Assembly (NCBI GenBank): GCA_002171035.2
Contig: NHHO02000001.1
Location: 1-7,782, forward strand
Length of the DNA stretch: 7,782 nt
Reading direction: 5' to 3'
Origin: Candidatus Pelagibacter sp. TMED165
Lineage (GTDB): Bacteria; Pseudomonadota; Alphaproteobacteria; Pelagibacterales; Pelagibacteraceae
In this document: piece by piece, positions 1 to 7,400 of the stretch
Layout of the letters: each line of letters starts with the position of its first letter
Position numbering within the stretch: position 1 is the stretch's first letter
The notes under the pieces: model-generated
Database searches by the model: none
Told to the model about the DNA's origin: nothing
The model's input: the letters and a program-made list of their open reading frames with translations, nothing else
Position numbers and translations under genes: made by a program

Positions 1-329
1 GCTATTTTTGCCGTTGTTACGGCAGCGTCGGATACATCTATAAGAGAAGTATCTCTACCTGGATTAATAACATATATTTCAGCACTAGCAGCTGGGGCAA
101 CAACAAAAGTAATTCTTCTTATGTTACCACTACCGTCAGCACCAATTGTGTAAGACTTACTAGAGCCTGGCTCTTGTCTTACGTTATCTACAAATACGGC
201 TAAATCAGCGTCATTATCCGGTGCGTCAACCGATAAATCAAAAATAACCGTTGAACCGTCACCTGTAAAAGAGTCGTGGTCAGCCTGAGCTCTAAATACT
301 TCGTCTGGTCTTCTTCCTATATAAGCCAT
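1..329 (-). CDS. Phage tail-fibre-type protein, N-terminal part (3' end outside window)
   Basis: Translating the minus strand from the ATG at 329 gives 109 uninterrupted residues to the window edge, beginning MAYIGRRPDEVF. Seen: an FTGDGS motif at residues 21-26, followed by alternating hydrophobic strands, VFVDNVRQEPG at 45-55, SYTI at 59-62 and ITFVVAPAASAEIYVI at 73-88. The last readable residues are DAAVTTAKI, and the next codon begins GC (Ala). Known of the family: MAYIG starts with an FTGDGST...F.L beta module are common at the head of tail-fibre or virion proteins of marine phages, and AVTTAKIA is the unit of repeats found in many phage fibre stalks. Inferred: a fibre whose N-terminal beta domain attaches to the virion and whose stalk and receptor-binding tip lie beyond position 1. 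The start is supported by AAGGA at 344-340, 10 nt upstream. GC is about 42% by hand count. It is the last gene of the cassette seen here, 20 nt after its neighbour. Receptor specificity cannot be judged. Confidence 0.82.
   Translation of the reverse strand, partial: MAYIGRRPDEVFRAQADHDSFTGDGSTVIFDLSVDAPDNDADLAVFVDNVRQEPGSSKSYTIGADGSGNIRRITFVVAPAASAEIYVINPGRDTSLIDVSDAAVTTAKI
63..275 (-). other. FTGDGS beta module in the partial fibre gene
   Basis: Residues 19-89 of the partial fibre protein form a small beta module: DSFTGDGS, an IFDL strand, VFVDNVRQEPG with the N-x-x-x-x-P turn, SYTIG, then ITF..APAASAEIYVI. The same layout (FTGDGS, F.L, a K/N-G turn, FTVSGTTLTM, APASGATL) appears at residues 1891-1953 of the giant protein in this window. 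This module type is widespread in phage tail proteins; its exact binding role is not known to me. Confidence 0.65.
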
Positions 330-339
330 TAATCGTTAT

Positions 340-344
340 TCCTT
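340..344 (-). promoter_or_regulatory. Shine-Dalgarno of the partial fibre gene
   Basis: The minus strand reads AAGGA at 344-340, with 10 nt to the ATG at 329. It lies in the 20-nt gap after the upstream stop codon at 352-350. Spacing is slightly long but usable, and it fixes the MAYIG start. No TATAAATA-like promoter is visible in this gap. Confidence 0.55.
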
Positions 345-349
345 TTTTA

Positions 350-718
350 TTACACGTCTTCAAGTACGGTTATCAAAGCGTCTAAAGCAGAGGCCGTTCC
401 ACAAGATACTCTTACAACGTCAGCATTACTACCATCGTTTTGTACAACTATCTTATTACCCGCCATTACTTCTAAACTTGATCCCGCTGGGACCGTAGCA
501 TCCTTAACAATGAATACATCATTTGAACCGTCTTCGTTATCTAAAAATACAGAGGCTGTTACACCTGTTGTTGTTTTATTTGCTAAAGTAATTCCTATAA
601 TGATTGATTCTAATGCTGAAGAGCCTGCTCCTGCTGGTACCGTATAAACAGCGTCAGCTGAGGCTCCTGTGCTTGTCCCTACACTTGGTTTCGCAAATCT
701 TTTAAAATCGTTAGCCAT
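350..718 (-). CDS. Small phage structural protein (122 aa)
   Basis: A complete 122-residue protein starting MANDFKRFAKPSVGTS. Seen: a polar start with KRF at residues 6-8; a YTVPAG segment at 25-30; a hydrophobic stretch IIIGITLAN at 39-47 next to a T-rich turn; SVFLDN at 56-61; FIVKDATVPAGSSLEVMAGNKIVV at 69-92, split by a PAG turn; VRVSCG at 102-107; and a C-terminal strand ending VLEDV. There is no signal peptide and no membrane helix; the alternating pattern fits a small beta sandwich. From memory, proteins of this size and layout (KRF start, TVPA, G.TLAN, FLVKD..VP.GS.L, ends in VLE) are common beside tail and fibre genes in marine phages and are annotated only as structural or hypothetical. 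It has its own late promoter and a good ribosome binding site, so it is likely made late and in quantity. GC is about 41% by hand count. A capsid decoration role is an alternative that the sequence cannot exclude. Confidence 0.85.
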   Translation of the reverse strand: MANDFKRFAKPSVGTSTGASADAVYTVPAGAGSSALESIIIGITLANKTTTGVTASVFLDNEDGSNDVFIVKDATVPAGSSLEVMAGNKIVVQNDGSNADVVRVSCGTASALDALITVLEDV

Positions 719-725
719 TTATTTT

Positions 726-730
726 TCCCT
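726..730 (-). promoter_or_regulatory. Shine-Dalgarno of the 122-aa structural gene
   Basis: The minus strand reads AGGGA at 730-726 inside an A-rich stretch, 7 nt from the ATG at 718. With the late promoter just upstream, the transcript would begin only about a dozen nucleotides before the start codon and would still carry this site. The A-rich leader should be unstructured and favour strong translation. Confidence 0.65.
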
Positions 731-736
731 TTTTAC

Positions 737-744
737 TATTTATA
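737..744 (-). promoter_or_regulatory. T4-type late promoter (TATAAATA)
   Basis: On the minus strand, positions 744-737 read TATAAATA, an exact match to the T4 late promoter octamer. In T4 this is recognised by the gp55 sigma factor with the sliding clamp, and no -35 box is needed. It begins 4 nt after the stop codon of the 173-aa gene (750-748), wholly inside the 29-nt intergenic gap and 18 nt from the next ATG. By analogy with T4, transcription would start near 730-732. I noticed no other exact minus-strand copy in the window by eye, although near matches exist inside coding sequence. The placement in the one sizeable gap, in the correct direction, is the main support. The function is inferred, not shown. 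Confidence 0.62.
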
Positions 745-747
745 ATA

Positions 748-1269
748 TTATCCTAGAGCAACCGCTTGAGCAATTGCAAAAGGTTGAGTTGCTACTCTGA
801 CACTATTTTCCGTCAAAGTTGTAGCGTCAAAAGTTGATACACCAGTTATAGCACCAGCGCTTGATACCCCAATAATATCTTGTAAAATCAAATTTGTACT
901 ATCAGTTGTTAATACTCTATTATCTAAAATTTGTACTGCTCCTGAAGTAATACTTGATAATCCTGTGATTGTACTAGCCAAAGCAAAGGTTACCGTGTCT
1001 TGTGCTGAGACCGTAGCAGTTATCTGATTTGATGTTCCAGCAAAAGTTATATTATCATTAGCACCAATTTGTTGAGTTGTAGATGAACCACTATCAGAAA
1101 TTGTAAAACCAGCGTATTGTTCACCAGCCAATTCATTAATAGCACCTACAACACTTGAAGCAGTCGTTGTAAGTGTAGCGACATCACCAATATCGGTGGA
1201 CGCCAAACTATTAAACGTGGTTCTAAACGTTTCTAATGTATTTGTTGTTGCTACTGATCTTACAGCCAT
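748..1269 (-). CDS. Fibre-like phage structural protein (173 aa)
   Basis: A complete 173-residue protein starting MAVRSVATTNTLETFRTTFNSL. Seen: a conserved-looking N-terminal segment (1-30) ending in STDIGDVATL; the motif TTTASSVVGAINEL at 34-47; a beta-rich part with FTISDSGSSTTQQIGANDNITFAG at 55-78, VSAQDTVTFALASTITG at 87-103 and SAGAITGVSTFDATTLTEN at 137-155; and a hydrophobic C-terminus. There is no signal peptide or membrane segment, and it is rich in Thr and Ser. Known of the family: (T/S)xVVGAINEL and S(A)xDTVTxxL...ITG are recurrent in fibre-like proteins of marine phages and suggest a trimeric, intertwined beta stalk. At 173 residues it lacks room for a large tip domain, so it may be a connector or short fibre. 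The start lies 1 nt after the upstream stop; the nearest SD-like sequence, AAGGG at 1288-1284, is 14 nt away, so translation probably depends on coupling. GC is about 37%. Confidence 0.83.
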   Translation of the reverse strand: MAVRSVATTNTLETFRTTFNSLASTDIGDVATLTTTASSVVGAINELAGEQYAGFTISDSGSSTTQQIGANDNITFAGTSNQITATVSAQDTVTFALASTITGLSSITSGAVQILDNRVLTTDSTNLILQDIIGVSSAGAITGVSTFDATTLTENSVRVATQPFAIAQAVALG

Positions 1270-1270
1270 T

Positions 1271-1489
1271 TTACTTTACTAAACCCTTAATTAAATCTTT
1301 TATTTCTCTTAATTCTGTTTTTAAATTATTTATTTCTTTTATAGTATTTCTCATTTCATCTGCTTGTAAATTTCTTTCTTTATGTTTTTTCATATATATT
1401 TGAAACTCACTTTTATTACCATTAACTATAGCATTTGATTTTATATCTCTTACTAAATTACTATGTCCTTCAACTTTAATATAACTCAT
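1271..1489 (-). CDS. Small coiled-coil phage protein (72 aa)
   Basis: A complete 72-residue protein starting MSYIKVEGHSNLVRD. The first 30 residues carry the KVEGHSNLVRD...AIVN pattern that I recall from small virion-associated or hypothetical proteins of T4-like marine phages. The second half is a highly charged helix with a clean heptad: M46, I53, L60 and I67 at a positions and T49, L56, I63 and L70 at d positions, which predicts a parallel coiled coil of about 30 residues. There is no signal peptide, membrane segment or cysteine. It sits between the giant structural gene (1-nt gap) and the fibre-like gene (1-nt gap), so the three are very likely translated together. No good Shine-Dalgarno is present; AGAGGA at 1514-1509 is 19 nt away. 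GC is only about 20% by hand count, far below its neighbours. Inferred role: an oligomerisation, clamp or assembly factor for fibre or baseplate parts. Its function is unknown to me. Confidence 0.8.
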   Translation of the reverse strand: MSYIKVEGHSNLVRDIKSNAIVNGNKSEFQIYMKKHKERNLQADEMRNTIKEINNLKTELREIKDLIKGLVK

Positions 1490-1490
1490 A

Positions 1491-4400
1491 TTATACCGCC
1501 AATGCTATTCCTCTTAAATCTTTTAATCTAGGTGTATAAGCAGAAATTGTTCCTCTAAATACAATTTTAATTTCAAAAGTTGTAAATTCTTTTAAATTAC
1601 TAGCACTAAATTTATGATCTTTAAAATCATCATCTAAAACAGCGTCACCAACAGATGGATCAACAGCTGTATCTGGCGAACCGTCTGTATTAAAAGGTGT
1701 AAATTCTATATCTTTAATTCTTCTAGTTTCTTCACCACCACTAGCTCTAAAGAAACATTTAATTGATGAAGTTGATCTTACACTAGCGGCTACTCTAACC
1801 TCTAAAGCAGTTGATGGATTTTCTAAATTTACTGATTTAGTTACATAAACTCCTTCACTTGAACCGCCCTCTGTAGCTGTATCTTCTTCAAAGTCAATTG
1901 TATTTGAAAGTTTAGCCACTAAAGTAGCGCCTGAAGCAGGAGCAGTTACCATAGTTAAAGTTGTACCTGACACCGTAAAGTCATCAACAGGTTGTAATTT
2001 TAATCCGTTTTTCTTTATTGATAATAAATGAACACTTGAAGGCGAACTAGACAATGTAAATGTTGTAGATGATCCGTCACCAGTAAAAGTGTCTGTTGAA
2101 GAAACAACAGGATTATTTAATCTATTGTTTATAGCAAAAGCATTTATTCTTTGTAAATCTATAATAGGTGATAAGTTAGCATTTGTAGTTGACATTGATA
2201 AATTTATTATCATTGATTTACTACCTGACATTTCATTTGTTTCATTTATAGCACTAGCAACTAATCTTGGTTCTGTAAAATAAATGTTATCTAATAAAAC
2301 CGTATTTGAAGCTGTAGTGTCAATTGTAAATGGCGTTTCTACACCGTGTATAGATTTACCAGTTGTTGTTTTTAAAGTTGATGTTAAAGAAGTACCTGGT
2401 AAATTTAAAGTACCAACTTGTAATTGTAATACATCAAACGCTCTGTTTTCTGTAGCTGTTACACTAGAACCGCCAACATCACCTGAAGCTGTTGCTGTAC
2501 CACTTGTTGTAATATCGTAACTATCTAAAGTTATGTTTGAAATACTTGTGTATGTGCCGTTAATATCAGAGTGAGCAATACCATTGTAAGTGCCTGAAGA
2601 CACGCCTGCTATTGTTACGTTGTTAGATGTTGAATGCATTCCGTGATTTTTATGGAAAACTCTAACTATTCCTGTGCCATTAAATGTTCTTAATGGATTA
2701 GCAGCTAATGTTCTAACTGGCAAATCTTTATTAGCAAGAGTTAAAGTACCAGATGTAGATGTATCAAATACAGCTTTCTTTAAAGTAAATTTTAAATCTT
2801 CCATTTGATCTGGTTCCCAAGTTGATGAGTTAGCAGATTTAAATAAAACACCAGCAGCTGGTTGTTTTGATACTTTTCTGTCACTACCAATTTGAGTACC
2901 ACCTAATCTACTTACATAAGCAGTATAGTCTGAACTATCTGAATATAATACAAAACAATATTCTGTTCCTTCTTTTAAATATACAGGTGATTCAAAAGTA
3001 AATGTTGTTGATGTAGCACCTGTTGTACTTGTATTTACTGAACCTGGATTTAAATATTTTTGAGCAAATGGTAAAATTGTTTTTGTAGGATAACCATTTG
3101 ACATTTCTCTAATCTCAGCTCTAACTGGTATTGTACTAGATTTTGTAGCAAAGAAAGCGTCTAAACTAGTTATGAAAATACCGTCTGTCTCATCAATTAT
3201 AAATGATTGAGCTAATGGGTCTCTATTTCTTACAGCTACACTTCTTGTAACTCTATCTGTTCTTCTTGTTTCTGTTCTTGCTGTTCTAACAATTCTAGGC
3301 TCTCTAGTAGATATACTAGCACCTCTTACCGTTTCTTGTAAACCTTTTGCTATATAATCAGCCTCTGCTGAGGTCGCTGTATTAGAGCTTGATAAATCAG
3401 CGTTTGTAGATGAACTTGATAATCTGAATACTCTTGTACCTGTTCTAAATCTAGGATTTGAATCTACCGTAGGATCAGGTATGGCAAAAGTACCTGTTAC
3501 AGAACCATTTGTATCTGTATTTAAATTACCACCTAATGAACCTCCATCTGGCGTTGTGAAAGAAGCAACAGCTTGTTCATCAAAGAAAGGAAAAACTCTT
3601 GTATTAGGTCTCATACCTCTAGCAGTAAATGATATTGTTCTTGCTCTAATAAATGGTACAAAATTTACTGAAATAACTCTGTCACCTAATTGTTGAGATA
3701 CCGTTTGAGGCACGACTTCCGTTCTAACTCCACGTCTTGTTTGAACTACATCTTGTACGGTGTTTGTAACTCTGAAATTACCTCTTTGAAATCCTACATT
3801 TCTAGGATTACCTGTCCATTGATCTTGCCATTCATTCCATTCTGTGCCTAAAGGGAAAGAGGCAATGTTAGTATTAGTTAAACCTTGTGATAATAAAAAG
3901 TTATCAAAGCCACCATTTAAGTTTACGGTAATATCTGGCGCTCTTAAAGTTTCTTTCCACTCATCTAAAGGTGGTGTTAATTCTATATTACCAATCCAAT
4001 CAAATATTAAGAAAGGATTTAAATTTTCTGTTTTAGTAGCATAAGGTTGTTCAATTACATTTGTTTCTGTATAAGGTAGAGATATAACTGAATTAGTACC
4101 TGTTTTTTGATAATTAGCTGCTGTTCTATCAGCCGATAATATTGCTGTGCCATCTTCATCTATTTCTTCTAACTCAACAATGTCCTCACTAAACATAGGT
4201 CTCGCCTCACCTCTAGCTCTGTCTATTGAAAGTTTGTAATCATTGTTACCAACATCACCAATATTGTGGCCTGAAAAGTTATCTACAATAAAACCATTTT
4301 TAAATCTATCAAAACCATTTGCGTCTTGTATCTGTAAAGATTGAGCGTCTGCTTCTAGTAAAGAAAGTTGAGTATAATATTCTACGTTTTGTATTCTTTT

Positions 4401-7400
4401 TTCTAAACGGCCAATGTCTCTCATTGTAAATCTTCTATTGTCTTGTTTTATAACTTGAACATCTTCCGTTGATAGAGTGTATGATGGTATTTCTAAAGTA
4501 GCCAAATGCATATGACCATCTAAATTTTGTGGAGCTAATGGGTTTAACGCTGAAGCACCTTTAACAACTTTTATTTCAGCTTCTCTTGTAATAAAAATTT
4601 TATCTATTCTACTTAAAAAGAAAGAAAAGTCAGTTGTTATATCTGTATTAAATTCTGGAATATCAATTGTTGAGTTACCTGTTCCGTTATAACTTCTTTC
4701 AAAATCTGAACCAGATGTAGCACCTGGTAAAGTAGAGGCGTCATCTACTCTAGGTCTAAAGTCTAAACTATCTCTTAACTCAAATTTTGTTCCTAAAGTT
4801 TCTGAAGTATAACTTGGTATATTAGCGTAAGTTACAACACCCGAATACGAATCAACATCAAAATAATCACCGGCACCGTGAGCAAAAAAATCAAAATCTA
4901 TTAATAATTGACCTGTAGGTTTTAATGCGCCTGGTTTTAATTTAATTCTACCAATATCATAAAAGTTATCTCTTTGACCATTATCTAAATCAAATCTACT
5001 TGTAATATCTGTATGTGAACTTGTAGCAGTTGTACCAAAAGCTGGCGACATATAAACTTTGTTAATTTCAAATATGTCTGCCTTACCTAAACCTATTACA
5101 CCACTTTCTATAATTGATTGTGATGATATGTTTAGTGTTTGATCTTCATTTAAAGTTTTTGTTTTTGAACCAGCAACCGTTCTACTTACCGTTGCTATAA
5201 TTTTTACTTTATGGCCAGCAAAATTAGCACCAAAGTCTAAAGTTAAAGTTTTACCTGATGGTGAACCGCCTAAAGTAAATATTGAATCGCCTTCGTGGTT
5301 ATTACCTGAAGTATTTAAAGTATCACCGGCACTACCTGTTCCGCCAGAGCCAGTTGTCATTATTGATACAGAAAAATCATCATCAGCTTGTGAACTAAAT
5401 GTTTCGTTTGTACCAGCAGTTATTGTAGCGTCACCGTTTGATGATAATGTTTGAACAAATTGTCTTCTAACATTAAAGTTAGTATCAGTAGCACCACTAT
5501 TTGCTGTTGTTTTTAATGTCTCAACATTTATATAAGGTAATTTAAATATAGAAATGTTTTGTTCTGGATTATTTAATTTTGCTCTTCTTCTAGTTATTAC
5601 ACCAGCAGTTGTAACATCTGAACTACCTACATCAGCTGTTAAAGTTGCTGAAGTTTGAGACTCAATAAATGCTATTCTAGCAATTACCGTTGAACCAGCG
5701 TCATTTGTAAAAGTAATTGAATCACCTACTTTTAATTCTGTTGTAAATAAAGTACCTTTACCTAACAGAGCTCTAGTAGAATTTGCTATTGAAGCATTAC
5801 CTGTTAACTCTTTATTAGCTCCATATGTGCTATCTAATCTAGTATCGGCTGTATAAGTTGGCGAACCTGCCATACCAATTTGTTTTGTTTGTTCAAAATC
5901 AAAAGGTGTAAATCCTTTAAAACCATATCTGTCTGCTTGAACCGTACCACTAGCGTTTGAAGAATCACCTGTGACCGTTTCACCTGCTGAGAAAGTACCT
6001 TGTACGTTTGATAATACAAGTGTTGTATGTTTTAATGTTGGTGCTGAACTAAAAGTTGTAACGTTTACAGCAGTTGTGCCATCAGCTGTATATAATTCAA
6101 AAGTATTTGTTGTTACATTTTTAGCACAATAAACCGTTTCATCTGAAATTGTAACTGAATCAACTTGATAATTACCACCAGATAATGAAATTTGCATACC
6201 ATCTTTTACACCGTGATTAGCTAGTGTAACAACAGCCGCTGAAAATTGTCCTTCCATATCTGTGCCTGAAGCTGAGATAGAAGTAACTGCCGTGTTTCTA
6301 ACAGCAGTGTCACTCATAACAACGCCTGTAGCACCTGAAGTGGCACCTGATACTTTTTCACCTGTTGTAAATGTAGCGTTTGATTGTAAATCAACGTGAC
6401 TAAACATTTCTATATCAAATAAGAAGTGTTTAAATATTGTACCTGTAGCAAATATATCTAAAGTTTCTGTACCAGTTGTGTATTCAAAACCACGAGATTT
6501 AGCTCTACCGATTTGTGTTACACTAACACCAACCGTTGGCACCTCTGTGCCTCTAGCACTTGTTGGATCTTGGTATAAATTTACATTTTTAAATGCTTCT
6601 GTTTCACCAGATACAAAACTTACGTCTGGTGTTCCAAAAACATTATCAACTTGTACAAAGTTTTTTACATTGAATCTTGTTTTATTATTATTAGCGTCAT
6701 CTGTATCTCTAGCTTTATCTACATCAACAAAAGTTGTAGATAATATTTCAGCCTCATAACCATTTACATATGCTTTAAATGGCGATACACCTATAGCTAA
6801 TTTAGTTTCTAAACCACCGTCAGCTGAAGAAAAAATACCTCTATTATTACCACTTATTAAATGTTCTCTAACATCAAATTCAGGATTACTTAAAGCATAA
6901 TCACCTGATTCGTCAAATGTTCTTCTTGCTAATGTATCTTGTAATATATTATAATCAGTAGCTCTTGCCATTGATTTAATATTACCATTTTCAACTCTCA
7001 AAACTTCAACAAAAGTTGAGTCTTCGGTTGATGATAATGTTTTCTTAGCTAATGTTAAAGCAATTTTAAATCTATGAGCGCCAGGAGCATTTTGGTTTGA
7101 TGAACCAGCAGCGTTATCATTTAAAGATGTATCATCTGAAGGAGATATAAACGATTCTGTTATCGTAAAACCTACTCTATAACTTGGCGTGTTTGTATAT
7201 TTGTCTAATACTAAAGTTTCGTCATCATTTTGTACAAAGAAACCATTTATGTAATATACACCAGCTTTTACATTAGCTGCTGAGCCTGTCGCTGTTGTAT
7301 CAACAACTGCTGTTGGCGAACCTGAAGCTGATGATGTTATTGTTTCACCGTCAGTAAATACAGCCGCTGTGTTATTAGTACCTGTTTTGTTGTACTTTAC

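Noticed and set aside
1327..1334. AATAAATA on the minus strand, one base off the late promoter octamer
   Set aside because: It is inside the extremely AT-rich 72-aa gene, about 58 nt from the next start; such near matches are expected by chance there.
1480..1500. TATAAT on the minus strand at the junction of the giant and 72-aa genes, as a possible -10 box
   Set aside because: It is formed by the stop/start codons themselves, and the sequence 17 nt upstream matches the -35 consensus poorly.
252..2088. The 19-nt near-identical pair as a template/variable repeat of a diversity-generating retroelement
   Set aside because: The two mismatches are A-to-T in one direction and T-to-A in the other, not adenine-directed; the match is short, and no reverse transcriptase or lectin-type variable domain is present.
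2089..2520. Plus-strand open frames of 64 and 78 codons (2089-2283, 2284-2520)
   Set aside because: They are antisense to well-conserved coding sequence of the giant gene, with no recognisable product; they arise from the reverse-strand codon bias.
3481..4044. Plus-strand open frames of 71 and 66 codons (3481-3696, 3844-4044)
   Set aside because: They lie wholly inside the giant gene on the opposite strand, opposite conserved blocks, and have no family resemblance.
5834..6019. Same-strand frame of 61 codons in another phase
   Set aside because: It is a shadow frame of the giant gene, which reads through without a break; no evidence of frameshifting into it.
6478..6759. Plus-strand open frame of 93 codons with a hydrophobic C-terminal stretch
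   Set aside because: The apparent membrane-like stretch is the antisense reading of Asn/Asp/Thr codons of the giant gene; no independent support.
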